From the NCBI GenBank assembly GCA_964006375.1, contig OZ023267.1, positions 25,707,239 to 25,771,238 of the forward strand: a DNA stretch of 64,000 nt, in the 5' to 3' direction. The notes under the pieces were generated by a model, which saw only the letters and a list, made by a program, of their open reading frames with translations, ran no database searches and was not told the DNA's origin. Origin of the DNA: Tillus elongatus. Taxonomy: Eukaryota; Arthropoda; Insecta; Coleoptera; Cleridae. The translations under genes and the position numbers were made by a program. Positions 9,501 to 24,672 of the stretch are shown here, piece after piece (the stretch's first letter is position 1; every line of letters begins with the position of its first letter).

Positions 9501-10961
9501 TAGCTATACTAAATACTGTATAGTGACAATACAGGACATTCCGGCTGATTTCGTGTTTCAAGAATATCAGCGCCCCTAGCGGATAGTACTGATGTTACGT
9601 CGTTCGAGAGCGTGTAACACTAGCAATTGCTGGTGTTTAACTGTGTATAATGAACTTTGAGCTGTGTTTTTTACAATAAATGTTAATGGTTGGGTGTGTG
9701 AAATCAATAGTTGTTCGAATTATAACGTGCTAGATCTATCAAAGACATTTCATAGGTTTTCAAAGGATGACGAAATGTGAATATGATTTTTTGTGTTTTC
9801 TTTTGTTACCAGCGATTTTTTTTACAAATTCGCCTAGTAGTTACTATTAAACAATAACTATAACATGGATTGACGATAATTTTGTATTATATATGCAAGA
9901 AAGGGGTATTGTTATCAAAAAGAACTGATTTGGATATAGTATTGATAATGTCTCTTCCAAAAGAATTAATTTGTTGAAGGATATGACAATATCAGAATTA
10001 CTTTGATGCCAATATGTACAGTTCGCAGAAGATCATTTATTATGTAATATTTACCATCAGGTACCTATTTATAGATAAACTTCGTAAACGGATGGTTGAA
10101 AGGCTTCAATTATAACTTGTCTTCCAGTGCATAAAAAAAAAAGAAATATGAAGGCAAAAAAAGTTTTGCATTAATAAAAATGATATAACGAAATTGCTTT
10201 TATAGCTTTTTCTGTGTTCTTTTTTATTTCGGTATGGCATAATTTGTCACATTTTTTCACATCTAAAATTATTTTACTTGGCAAAGGCTTTTAATTATCT
10301 TCCCAAGACAAGTTTTTAAAGAGACAAGTAAAAAGAGCAGATTCAGTCCTATAATAGATTTATTCACGAAAGTAAGAGTTAGTCTGACCTTTCATCTGCA
10401 CAATTTCTTAATTATGTACTAAGTATATCAGTTACATATTTTAAAATATTAGAGACAGTTTTCATGTAGAGATATAGCAAATTGTGTTCTGTGCTACCAT
10501 TTATACCCAGAACAATTATTTATAGGTAATTTCAGACTGTAACTCAATATCCTCAGAAACAGCATTCAGTATATTTCTATACATACCTTTGAAATAGTAG
10601 TTTAACGACGGTTTCAAGATAGTACTTTAAATTATGATGAAATAAGATTATGGGTAAGAGAAATTTGCAGAATTATTTATGCTGAATTCATTTAGGTTAC
10701 AAGCTGAGTAATGATAAAAAATCTATTTATAACTATATAATAAGAAAATGTTCACTGTTTTGTCATGTACAAGTTTTTTATTCATCTAATAATAAACCAA
10801 TTGTCTAAATTAAAAATATGCAGGTAAATATAGAATTCGTATTACCCGCTCAGTTGTCAGTACCTCACGCGAGGTGGCGCTAGTGTACTTGTCACAAATA
10901 TAACCAATGCTAAAGCATAGGAGTGTCCCGTATTGTCATTATATAGTATTTGGCTATACTA
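9501..10961. mobile_element. TIR element with a THAP-like remnant (possibly P-element related)
   Basis: The ends are inverted repeats of about 43 bases: left TAGCTATACTAAATACTGTA and the block GACAATACAGGACATTCC, right its complement ending GGCTATACTA with GACAATACGGGACACTCC. Near the left end (9686-9778) the plus strand can be read as MVGCV, then after a frame change NSCSNYNVLDLSKTFHRFSK. This resembles the start of a THAP zinc finger (CxxxC...FHxFP). No transposase core is visible. P-type transposons carry N-terminal THAP domains, so a deleted P-like element is the simplest inference. The remaining interior is AT-rich and featureless. Confidence 0.5.
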
Positions 10962-11594
10962 ATATTACCTAACCTGCAACTAAAACGTGTCTTCTTAATT
11001 TAGTTTTACACACAAAAGAATTTTCTTTCTGACATCTAAATTACTAAAATTTGTAATGAAAGGCAATATTAATTATTAATTACCAGTAGAATTCCCTCAT
11101 TAACTTTTTATTATATCTAGCAAACTTTTGTCATTAAATAAATCATGTTGGCTTAATCTTCTTTCTGAAGTACTCACTTTTACAAGAACTCGGCGGTGTC
11201 ATATTTTCGTAAAGTATTAGCTAATGTAGCAAAATACAAAGCTAACGTAGCGTTAATAACAACCAAGATGCTCTTAGTGAACTACAGATACATGAATTCC
11301 GCCTCTGTAACAGACAGCAATAACAATATATAACAAGAACAAAGAAATGAGTTCGTTAAGAAGACTCATTAGACAGGAGAGCAAGCTGTGAGCTTTGTGC
11401 TATTAAAAAAACTCAACAGATTACCAGCATTTGTTGGCTATTTTATTTGATTTGTTGGCCGATTAATTAAAATATTAATTAGAGTAACTGCGAATATCTT
11501 GGTTTCATTATTTCAGTTTATACATATAGGTTCTGCAAATATTTAGCATAGTAGTTTAACTATTTTTTTTATAAACTGACCTTCCAAAAAATCT
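10962..11594. other. Unassigned AT-rich stretch
   Basis: I see no gene, repeat or structure that I can support in this interval. Confidence 0.5.
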
Positions 11595-12765
11595 CTGGAC
11601 GCAGCAAGTGCGTTATGGTAGCGAATTTTCTTTAAAATATATTTTATATCAAATGTCTTTTTTGATGAAAGCAGGCATCAAGCTTGGTTGCCTATATAGT
11701 AGAAACAATGTACCATATTTCATCGAAATAAATGTATTGTTTGAAAATATACAAACATTTTTCAAAAGTCTGGATGCAGCACATGTGTTATGGAAGTGAA
11801 TTTCCATAAAAATGTATTTAATAGCAAATGCGAGCAGGCATCAATCTGATTATCGGTATGGTCTATGTAGTAGAAACAATGTACTATATGTTATCAAAAT
11901 TACTTATGGTTTGAAAATATACAACAATTTTCCGAAAATATACTTAAATGTTGGTTTCCTAACCAACAAAGCTTACGTTAATAGCAAATTGAGTTATTGA
12001 AATTTGAAGTTTTACATGAAAATTAGGCAAATTTGCAGATTAGCTCCCTTACGCTTTTCAAAAAATTGTTTTCAGAAATATTACTAGGACTCCACCTGGA
12101 TGCACAAACCACAAGAAAAATTTCAGGTTCACACCCCCCAAGGAAGTTACAGGACTGGGAGTGAATAGGTATGCTGGGAGGGGTTGGTAGTAAAAAGGAA
12201 ATATGAGCAGAAAAAGCAAAGAAAACTGTTTAAAAGCTGTCTATTTAAAGCCATATCCCCATTAAACACCGCCTACACGAGGGGGGAAGGAAAATGCCTA
12301 CGACGAAGCACCTTCGACATGGGGTAGGGTTGGGGGTGGCTGCTTCGTCGTGGAAATTCCCCCCCCCCCTCCTCGCGTGCATACCATTGTTGCATAAACC
12401 ACAAGAAAAATTTCTTGTTCAAACCCGCCAAGGAAGTTACGGCACCTAGGGAAATAGGGGTGCTGTGCGGGGTAGGCAGGGTTTAAGGGGGATATGGTTT
12501 CAAGATGTGAAAAAGACAACTTTCAAGCCCGTTTTATTCGCATTTTCTGCTCATATTTCCTTTTTACTACCTACCCGCCCAGCACTCCTATTCACTCCTG
12601 GTCCCGTAACTTCCTTGGGGGGTGTGAACAAGAAATTTTTCTTAGAGTTTGTGCATCTAGGGAGGCCCTAGGCAAGTTTCTGAGGACAGTTTTTTGAATA
12701 GCGTTCGGGAGCTAATCTGCAAATTTACCGAAAATTCGCTACCAAAACGCACTTACTGCGTCCAG
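11595..12765. mobile_element. Composite (AT)n-core-family termini enclosing a large foldback
   Basis: The interval is bounded by inverted copies of the family terminus: CTGGACGCAGCAAGTGCGTT at 11595 and its complement ending at 12765. A second, diverged copy of the same left terminus begins at 11769 (CTGGATGCAGCACATG), so the left side is tandemly duplicated. No (AT)n core is present. The middle (12019-12735) is occupied by a separate foldback sequence. Confidence 0.7.
12019..12735. repeat. Foldback repeat with ~240-bp inverted arms and a third internal copy
   Basis: Left arm 12019-12265 and right arm 12478-12735 are inverted copies; for example CACACCCCCCAAGGAAGTTA at about 12131 pairs with its complement near 12610. 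A third, partial copy in left-arm orientation lies at about 12388-12490. The centre (12280-12385) is a GC-rich hairpin: CTACGACGAAGCA pairs with TGCTTCGTCGTGG, flanked by G and C runs. No protein is encoded. Confidence 0.8.
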
Positions 12766-13107
12766 ATTTTTCCCTATAAACGCATCATATTTCGATAAAA
12801 ATGCAAAAATGCATTAACGAATTTGCTCTACGAAAATCAGCTAAAAAATTTATGGACCGTTATAACATAAACTTCACTAAACCTACAAATAAATATCCAA
12901 AAAAGCATCAACTCAACTAAACTGACAGCCAAAGCATCAAAGGAGGGGTCTATTTGAAATGAATATTTTCCAACAATAGGCATGGATGCAAAATGATAAT
13001 GTTTTGTATCCTCCTACTATGTCGAAAAGCATAACTATTGGCCAATTGATAGTCCCTTTATTAATCTTATTTTTAAAGGGGTAGACATTGATCCAATCCA
13101 ATCCGTA
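12766..13107. other. Unassigned stretch
   Basis: AT-rich sequence with no recognised repeat. A short phrase (CAAAGCATCAAAGG...GGTCTATTTGAAATGAAT, about 12925-12965) resembles an internal block of the (AT)n-core long arm, so this may be a strongly diverged piece of that family. Confidence 0.35.
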
Positions 13108-15079
13108 GCAGGTGGTAGTGAAATTTTCCTTTACGTAATAGTAAAGGATTTTCTTCACGCCCGAGGAGGTACCACCCTATACATCAAGGGGCCGGTGAAG
13201 TCCCAACGGACGTTTCCGGTTCTGGTGTATGAGTCGGTTTCCCTTATAAGCAAAAATGATGAGAGCTCCTCCTTGTACAAAAGATTCTGGAGGTAAAATA
13301 CCCCTCCATTCGGATCTCCAGGAGAGGGGTGTACAGGGGCGCCAACATCAAGATTTAACATATCCTTTTCGAATACATGTGGGAATAATTCCTGCAAAAG
13401 CACGTTCCTACCTCTTGTCTCAGGGGATGAAATTGTTTCTACCGCCCTGGGCAAGGCTGAACTTTTTGCTTCGTTGTTTGCCGACAATTCTACTCTCAAC
13501 CCACCTCCAAATGTTCAACCACAAACAGTCCCCAATGTCGCGCATAAAATGAGGGATATAATTTTCAAAACTAAAAAGGTAAAAAAGATGCTCTCTTCTC
13601 TTAATACAAGGAAGGCCTCTGGCCTTGACTCGTCTGTTTCAGATATTTTACAATAAAAGCATATTCCCTAGTAACTGGAAAACTGCTCGAGTACAACCCA
13701 TCCCCAAGCAACTACAGGCCTATTTCTTTCCTTTCAGTCGTCTCTAAAGTGATGTAAAAGTATATAAAGACCGAATTACTAAAATTTCTTAAAAACCTAG
13801 TCTAATCCACGACAGGCAGTATGGATTCCGTCAGCGCAGATCGACTGCCGACCTCCTTTCCTATATCACCCATTCTTGGAACAAGTCTATGGAACTATAC
13901 AGTGAATCCCAGATTGTTGCTCTAGACATATCCAAAGCATTCGACCAGGTCGGGCACGCAGTGCTGCTTAATAAACTTCCGACCTATGGCCTACCACGAA
14001 AACTTTGTACCTAAACAGCAAATTTCCTTTCCAGCAGGAGCATTTCTGTTGTTGTGGATGGGCATTCCTCTAAACTGTATCCAATTAATGCAGGAGTTCC
14101 TCAAGGTTCAGCTTTAGCCCCTACTTTGTTTCTTCTCCACATCAATGACCTCTTCTCTAGCACATCCAACCCAGTTCACAGTTACGCAGACGACAGCACC
14201 CTCCACTCAAATATACAATATTCTAAGCCTGTCTCTTTAGCTCAATTAGATGAGGATCGCAGACTCATGGAGGGTTCTGTCTCCGTGGATCTCCAAAAAA
14301 TATTAGACTGGGGAAGTAGAAATCTTGTACAATTCAACCCCACCGAATCACAGTCTTGCTTTCTTTCTCATAAGAGATACAACAGCCCTAGACCCATCAC
14401 AATGAACAACCAAGTTATTCAAAGTAATGAGTTCTTTTCACTTTTCTGTGGATCGAAATCTCATTTGGCACCAACATGTCACATCAATTGCAGAAGCGGC
14501 TAGAAATTAGGTTTCCTCTTGCGGGCTCGCAAATACTTTTCACCAGCTAACCTCTATACCTTATATACTTCACAAATAAGACCAAATCTAGAATACTGTC
14601 CCACATCTGGGGTGCTGCTGCCGCTTCTACTCCCGCTATCCTGGACCCCATTCAGAAGAGATACGTCTAATGAGTGACTCTACCCTGACCCAAAATATGC
14701 CATCCCTTGCCCACCGACGTGCCGTTGGTGACCTCTCTCTCTCTCTCTCTTTTATAGATATCTGCACGGGCACTGCTCAGAGGAGCTTTCTTCCATAGTT
14801 GCTCCACCTGCTGCCCCCAGCAGATCTACCAGGGGAACAGAGCGAATGCACCCTTTTACTGTCCAAGTCACCAGGCATAGAACATCTTGTTATGCCCGCT
14901 CTTTTGTCCCGAGGACTTCCAAGTTGTGGAATTCCTTGCCGGCACATGTTTTTCCTTCTCCCCCGAACCTCCAAACCCTCAAGTCCAGAATTAACAAGTT
15001 GCGTCTTTCCTCCTTCTCAACCCACACGGTACGATAGTATTTAGGCTGCAAGCCCTCGTGGTGTGTTGTTAAAAAAAAT
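13108..15079 (+). pseudogene. APE-type LINE, family L2x, copy A (internally deleted)
   Basis: Family members are also at 24.3, 39.7, 45.3 and 49.1 kb. The 5' end (GGTGGTAGTGAAATTTTCC, then CGCCCGAGGAGGTACCACC) matches the 24-27 kb copy, but most of the endonuclease is deleted. RT pieces in changing frames include KKMLSSLNTRKASGLDS (13580-13630), NYRPISFLS (about 13710), RQYGFRQRRSTADLLS (about 13815), VALDISKAFDQVGHA (about 13917), [20 protein letters not shown] (14093-14150) and SYADDSTLH (14180). The thumb follows, and then the C-terminus RTSCYARSFVPRTSKLWNSL. A (CT)n run at about 14733-14750 lies inside the coding region. The 3' end is an A-rich tail after TTAGGCTGCAAGCCCTCGTG. The copy has many frameshifts and stops. 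Confidence 0.9.
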
Positions 15080-15565
15080 TGAAAATCGAAGCTAATTTAA
15101 ATTCTTATTGATTTTTGAACCTTTAGTGTTAACTGGGCAATCAGCTTTAGATGTTTCTGTTTTCTGAAAGCTGCACAGATTACAGTTATCATATATTATT
15201 TTAGTCTCATCTGCTTGCCGATCTATCAAGACTTCTATAATTCTATTTTGACGTAAATGGAACTTCGTCGTTATTTTGTTCAAGTTTCGCAACTTGTAAA
15301 CCTTATAAGTGAGATTTATGTTAAAAATCTGGGGTGAATTTATACGCAGTCATAAATTAAATTTTTACAGATTTATTATTCAGCAGTTTTTTATCCAGCA
15401 GGCGAGTAAATGCGGATTAAATAAATTAGTTAAACGTAATTGGTAGTAATATGCGGCATCGGAGAGGTAGCTGAGCGTCTAAGGCCTGGAGTAATACTGT
15501 TTTGAATATTGCGAAAGAAGAAGCACAATCTTGAAGATTCTGGTGAAAACGTAGGGTATTGTTTT
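15080..15565. other. Unassigned stretch
   Basis: AT-rich with no convincing gene. A tRNA-Leu/Ser A-box-like string (GGTAGCTGAGCGTCTAAGGC at 15467) has no matching B box. Confidence 0.4.
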
Positions 15566-15694
15566 AGTGAATTTTCTTAAAAAAAATTCACTAATGAGGA
15601 GATCCCGACTTTTGAATTTTGAAAACATTTCTTCAAATGAGCGCTAATTAGGCACCCCAGAACACATATCCGGGGTCAGTTTTAATTTTTATAT

Positions 15695-17964
<2,270 letters not shown>

Positions 17965-18865
17965 CACATCGATAACTCAAAAAATAATGAGCCGACTTTG
18001 ATTAAATTTGGCAAGTACCTTCCTTTTGCAAATGGCTTGGATAAGTTTGTTAGTCAGGAAAATCGGACCAGGTTTTCTCGGAAAATTTTGTGTTTTCTTT
18101 TAAAATTTTCTTTCTTTCAAATCTCCGGAATTAACAAAGTAAGGCCAACCAAATTTGGTACCGTGGTTTATATCGTTTATAGCCAGGAAAATCGGCCCAG
18201 GTTTTCCCGGAAAATTTTGTGTTTTCTTTCGAAAAAAATTTATATCTCCGGAATTAACAAAGTAAGGGCAACCAAATTTAGTTTGCAAGTTTAAATCCTT
18301 ATAGGTAAGTTACCTACTGAAATTTAGCTCTATAGGTCGAAAGACAAAAAAGTTATGGGCATTTAAAGAAAAATTAATTGGGGTTTTCCTCAAAACGTCA
18401 AAGTGACAATTTAAAACGTCAAAATTCGTAACATTCAGGCAAAGAACTTGAATCTAATACGGGCTCTGGAAAGAAAATGTCTCAAGAAGAATGTTTTACA
18501 AACCCTGAAGTCTTAGTTACAACCGTAATATATCCGTTATTATACAAGATATGAAAAAATATTGTATACATTAATTATAGGGTGTCTTGAGCTACATCTT
18601 AAAAAAATATTTCTACAATCACAGGGTTGCCCATAAGTTGTTGGTGATACAAATAAATTTTTTTTAGTCGAAAACGCCTTATGTTTTTGCATTTTCCATT
18701 GAAATATATTGCATGTTTGTAAGTAAAGAAATTCTGGATGCAGCAAGTGCGTTATGGTAGCGAATTTTGGTTAAATGCTTCATATTTGAAAAGCTCAATT
18801 TGCTATTAACCCATAAGGTTGACCAAGAAAGGGATTTTTTCGGTTACACTTTAAGTTTACTTTTT

Positions 18866-20224
<1,359 letters not shown>

Positions 20225-20561
20225 TTTTTTATTGATTAAAGGAAAATGACAAATGCTTTTATTAGACAGAAATATATCTCTTCTTTTGAGATGGCGCCTC
20301 ATTTAAGAATGTTGGAAATGCTTACTACGGCGGGATTAAACAGTTCTGCTTAGCAGCAGTGGTGGGTGCATTTTATTTATTATCAGATTTTCATTAAATA
20401 AATTAACCACAAATGGTCACTATTGTTAATATTTTAAAAAGTTTTCCTGGATAAGAACGACTGAGGGCCTGTTGAACTCACATGTTCACAAGTCCATGTT
20501 AGTTTATAAGTAAATAAAATCTATATTATGCTCACTTGAAGGGTTACCTGATATTAATAAG
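20225..20561. other. Unassigned stretch
   Basis: AT-rich sequence between two mobile elements. I see no gene or repeat in it. Confidence 0.4.
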
Positions 20562-20592
<31 letters not shown>

Positions 20593-20773
20593 AATAATAA
20601 ATTTATTGTTCAATTGATATAGAAAACATGAACAAAGGTGTGGTGTTTTCCAACAATAATTTAAACTTAAATATAAAGTCCATACAATAACCAAACTAAA
20701 TGTAAACCCAGTCACATATGGGTAACTCTAATAAAACTAGATATTAACACGCTTGCAAATGTAGAGATGTCTC

Positions 20774-21740
20774 TCAGAACTCAATGGCCAGCAGAAACAA
20801 AACAAAAACAGCAGGAGTTTTACTATACAACACCTTGACGCAACCCTCCAGACTACTTACATTACTCAGTCTACATGATTCAGTTAAGATGTTTCTAAAA
20901 GATAAGGCCTTACTATGGTCCCATCTAACGACTGTCTCGAAGTTATCTCTGAGTATTTCGTATTGCAGTGGTTGTCTGCAAGGTACATCCAAGTCCGTCG
21001 AGACAGGCACATGGTCAGAGACAAACACCTCATCGACGACTTCAAAGCTTCTCACTAAATGACTATAGAAACAGCGTACCCATACCAAATCTACTGTGCT
21101 CTTACCCGAAGCGTTCATGTATGTAAACTATCCGACATAATCTTCCAATCTACCATTCAAAACCATGAAGCCATAAGTTCCGCTAAAAGGCTGTCTCTTT
21201 GATTTATAGTTCTATCTAAAGAGCCCCTCCCTGTGCCGACGTGGCTAGCCAGTACAGGGAAAAATCCATCAAGTTGGTTAAGAGGTCCAATTTGAGCGTT
21301 AAAGTCGCCACCTATCACGATCACATCATCCTCACCCTGGGTGAAGACATCTCTTATGATTTCATCAAGCATAAAAATACAATATTGATTATCTAGGCAT
21401 GGATTCAGGTACACGTTCCCAACAACTATATTTATATACAAATTTAACTTTACAAACAGAGTATACTCATTGTTTTCAATTAATCTAAATTGTAAACCTT
21501 GGCGGACCAACGTAAGCAAGCCACCACTAGCCCTTCCCCTGTCTGTGTTTGATTGCGGCAGAATGTACGAAACTAAATTTGTTCAGGTAGGCGGGCAGCC
21601 CATACCCATAATTGATCAACCAAGTCTCACACAAACAGATAAGATCATGGTTACTTAAAAAATGCTCTTCTTCATTGTTTAATTCATAAAGTTTGGAGTA
21701 ACCGTGGATATTTTAAAAAACAATTCTAAGACTGTGTATG
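20774..21740 (-). pseudogene. LINE apurinic-type endonuclease, truncated
   Basis: After a decayed start (LNNEEEHFLSNHDLICLCET, with the E of LxET) come GGLLTLVRQGLQFRL, VVGNVYLNPCLDNQYCIFML and VIGGDFNAQIG (catalytic GDFNA motif). The final STVDLVWV and SDHVPV (catalytic SDH) follow in the next piece (21118-20774). These are the successive motifs of the APE endonuclease that nicks the target in non-LTR retrotransposition. A frame break lies near 21125-21157. The reverse transcriptase that should follow is absent. Confidence 0.85.
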
Positions 21741-21813
21741 TCTCTCGTCACATAGTTATTTGTAAGCCTATCACCACAAACTAAACTTCCCTGCTCGCCA
21801 TGCACTTGACAGT

Positions 21814-21989
21814 TCAGTTTTTTGGCACTTCATCTGTAATTTGACCAGGTTCCTCATTCCAATAGAACCACTTACCATCTACCCTAATCTTGCCGTATCC
21901 CACACTTACATTGCAACCTGCTTTCTTTTTATCGCTGGCCACTCTCCTAAGCTCGAACTGAATTTGGGATTCTTTCTGTGTAAGATTGT

Positions 21990-22075
<86 letters not shown>

Positions 22076-22675
22076 TCGTCCCTTGAGTTGTCTTTTTGTT
22101 CTCATCACTGTCTGCTTAGCTTCCCAGTTTCTCATCTTAAGAACCAGCATGTTTTTCTTACCCCTAATATTATACGCTGAATCCACTTCGGGGTCAATAT
22201 TCAACTCTTTTCTGAAAAACTCTTGGACCACCTTCTTTATATCATCGCCTGTCTCACCCATCTTAATTAGTAAATCGTTCCTACGTGCTCTCCTTTCCTG
22301 TTGTTCAAACCTTCTTTCTAGTAACTGTATCTTGGTGTGCAATATGCTTGTTTGCTTCTGGTGTTCCTCTTCGCTCGTTTTCATTTGTCCCCTAATTTCT
22401 TCGACGCTTCTCCGTAATTCCGAGTTTTCCCTTCTCATTTCTCGAATATCTGTTGCCATGTTTCGTATCAGGGTTAATAACTCGTCCTTTTCTCCCACTG
22501 TAGTCTCAGCCTGGCACCCCGACGCTGTCTCATTTAGTCTCTCCATGAGTTCATCTTTTGAGTTTGATGACCTATTAATTTTTTTACTTCTTTTAAAGGG
22601 ATCTATTTTTTCAGCGTGTTTTTTACGTTTGCCTGTTTCATCAATTTCTGTTGTGCTATGGGACTTTCCCAACAT
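21814..22675 (-). pseudogene. LINE ORF1 protein (coiled coil, RNA-binding type), split by (AT)n
   Basis: MLGKSHSTTEIDETGKRKKH opens a basic N-terminus. A charged heptad-rich stretch follows (residues about 60-145: ELLTLIRNMATDIREMRREN, LRRSVEEIRGQMKTSEEEHQ), typical of the trimerising coiled coil of LINE ORF1 proteins. Next comes RNDLLIKMGETGDDIKKVV and MRTKRQLKGR. At that point 83 bases of (AT)n replace or interrupt the reading frame. Beyond it, in another frame, the usual end resumes: DKKKAGCNVSVGYGKIRVDG and KWFYWNEEPGQITDEVPKN, stop. Upstream the ORF is otherwise open, so the microsatellite is the main lesion. Confidence 0.8.
21991..22073. repeat. (AT)n microsatellite within LINE ORF1
   Basis: An uninterrupted AT dinucleotide tract lies inside coding sequence of a LINE, without (AT)n-core-element arms on either side. 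Most other tracts in the window belong to that element, to Penelope ends or to hairpins. Confidence 0.95.
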
Positions 22676-22745
22676 TCTTAATTTATTACTAGAATATATC
22701 CGGCAGGTGTAGTGCCGCCTTTATTTCTTTTAAGAGTCTGTTGTG

Positions 22746-23027
22746 GGGATTCAATATTCCTTATCATTTAATTCTTCTCTAGTTATCAGCAGCAATATAT
22801 GTAGATAACGAACAGGTCACCTAGGTAATTTCAGCATTATTCTCAATTATTACCTACAATAACTATGTAATTCTTTCAATACACTCACAGTTTACAGGTT
22901 TTAGCCTTAGATAAAATCTAGTCCAAAATTTTTCTATTACCTGGCTTTTTTTTCTTACAGAAATCGCAAAACTCTCACAGAGAACTGTTTACAAACCTTA
23001 ACACTACGAAAGCACACCATACACCCA
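22746..23027. other. Unassigned stretch, probably LINE 5' region
   Basis: It lies directly upstream of LINE ORF1 (minus strand) and may be its 5' UTR. I see no features beyond this. Confidence 0.3.
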
Positions 23028-23207
23028 AGTACACTTGAAGAACCCCAATCATCACAACACATCTTTTTAGAGACCTTACGATGTTCTCACTAACAAAGTT
23101 AACGTCATCAGAGGATGAAAAATGCTTACGCTAACTTTGTTAGTGTGAAAATCGGCAGGCCTTTAAACATGTGTGTTATGAGGATTGGAATTCTGCAAGT
23201 GTACTTA
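23028..23207. mobile_element. Small palindromic element with hammerhead-like cores, copy 2
   Basis: The arms begin AAGTACACTTGAAGAACCCC at the left and end with the complement of AAGTACACTTGCAGAATTCC at the right. Inside are two opposed versions of the core. On the minus strand (about 23080-23115) the order is CTGATGA, C, GTTAAC-TTT-GTTAGT, GAGAAC. On the plus strand (about 23134-23160) it is ACGCTAACTTTGTTAGTGTG. The element looks like two half-units joined head to head. Confidence 0.5.
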
Positions 23208-24308
23208 TCAGTGCTCATCACATGTTACAATCTTCACTTAGTTATCTGACATTAATAATAATACATATAGTTTTAATTAATAGTTTAACTTGGCATTGAA
23301 AAATACCTACCTGGCGCTCCACGATATTTAATAAGAATAAACAACCTGACCTAACCTGAACCTACCAAGTAAGATTCAGTTTTCTGCAACACCGCTTATG
23401 TAAGATTTGAGATGAATCCACGATTTTACTGCCATTAAATATTCTTTATTTATGTACATCAACCTAAACATATATCTTCGTTATTTATTATCCCAATGAG
23501 GTGATAAAACGCAACTGTCTGCAAACATTTTCAATTCGCCACTTCCTGGGATATTCTCACATTAATATATCTTAACATGTGACACCAGAAAAGAGAATAG
23601 GAAATGGGAAAGGGCCCCACGTGTGAACACCTCGTGTGGGTAATTTCCATCTCAGTACGTAATAAACTATCCGCCCAGTAAGTAGGCGTTATTTCGAGGA
23701 GATTGATAAAATTTATGGACGAGTGCACCTAACAAGAGGCTAAATTGAAAACCCTCGTGTATAAATTTGTTGCCGGCCTCCGAATTTGTGTTTTCCATGC
23801 TCCCATTCTACACAATTACAGCATATAAATCGTCAATTAATTTAAATGTACGACTGTGATGGTTTTAACGTTCTGCTTTAATAAGCTTTATTATAAGAGA
23901 AACACAATATTTTAGGGGAAAAGCTAATTATAATCATTTAATTGTACTTCTGTTGTACGACAGGTTTTGAGTTCTAGCTCCTGATTTATAGGCCTGCCCA
24001 AGTAAAGAACATTTACCAGCAAGTTGAGTCCACAAGCGGAAATAACTTTTAGTACCAATCTGATTTATTATACACGGGGTTTCATGTAGTCCTCGTTATT
24101 CCATTTATTTGGATATAAAACAGTAGGTAAACTGCAAAATAAGATATTTTTTTTAAATATACAGGTTGTCCGAGATAAAAATGGACACAATGGGAATCTC
24201 GGCAAACGTGAAAGTTATAAAGGAGGTGAAATTCCAAAAAAGGTGCGCAATCAAGTGGTCAATATTACGCTGTCGAGAAGCACACAAAATTTTACTTACT
24301 TATACGAA
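23208..24308. other. Unassigned stretch
   Basis: I see no gene or repeat with confidence. A 65-codon minus-strand ORF (23728-23531) has ordinary composition but no recognised motif. Confidence 0.4.
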
Positions 24309-24641
24309 GTTTTTTTATTTGTTTTTTTATTTCAGCAACAAACCACGAGGGCTGACATCCTAAATACTATCGTACCGCGGGTGTCGACAAGGGGGAAAGA
24401 GGCAACTTCTTAATTCTGGACTTGAAGGTTTGGAGGTTCGGAGAAGGAAAAACATGTGCCGGCAAGGAATTCCACAACTTGGAAGTCCTCGGGACAAAAG
24501 AGCGGGCATAACAAGATGTTTTATATCTGGTAACCTGGACAGTAAAAGGGTGCATTTGCTCTGTTCCCCTAGTAGATCTGTTGGGGGCAGCAGGTGGAGG
24601 AACTATGGAAGAAAGCTCCTCTGAGCAGTGCCCGATATCTA

Positions 24642-24672
<31 letters not shown>

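Larger units (their letters stand above)
20562..22745 (-). mobile_element. Second LINE: ORF1 plus endonuclease plus 3' UTR, RT deleted
   Basis: On the minus strand the order is ORF1 (22675-21814), endonuclease (about 21740-20774), then a 3' UTR (20773-20600) ending in a (TTA)n tail (20599-20562; AATAAT on the plus strand). No reverse-transcriptase segment lies between the endonuclease and the 3' UTR, so the copy carries an internal deletion. An (AT)n tract (21991-22073) lies inside ORF1. A trinucleotide tail is seen in the I and related LINE groups; I do not assign the clade. Confidence 0.8.

Noticed and set aside
12298..12697. Overlapping 60-70-codon ORFs in the GC-rich centre
   Set aside because: They lie in a foldback repeat and translate differently in each arm; no conserved protein results.
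15467..15486. tRNA-Leu/Ser gene
   Set aside because: Only an A-box-like string is present; no anticodon stem, B box or acceptor stem follows.
22083..22712. A 209-codon plus-strand ORF
   Set aside because: It is the antisense shadow of LINE ORF1, rich in Ser/Leu/Phe as expected for the complement of a charged coiled coil.
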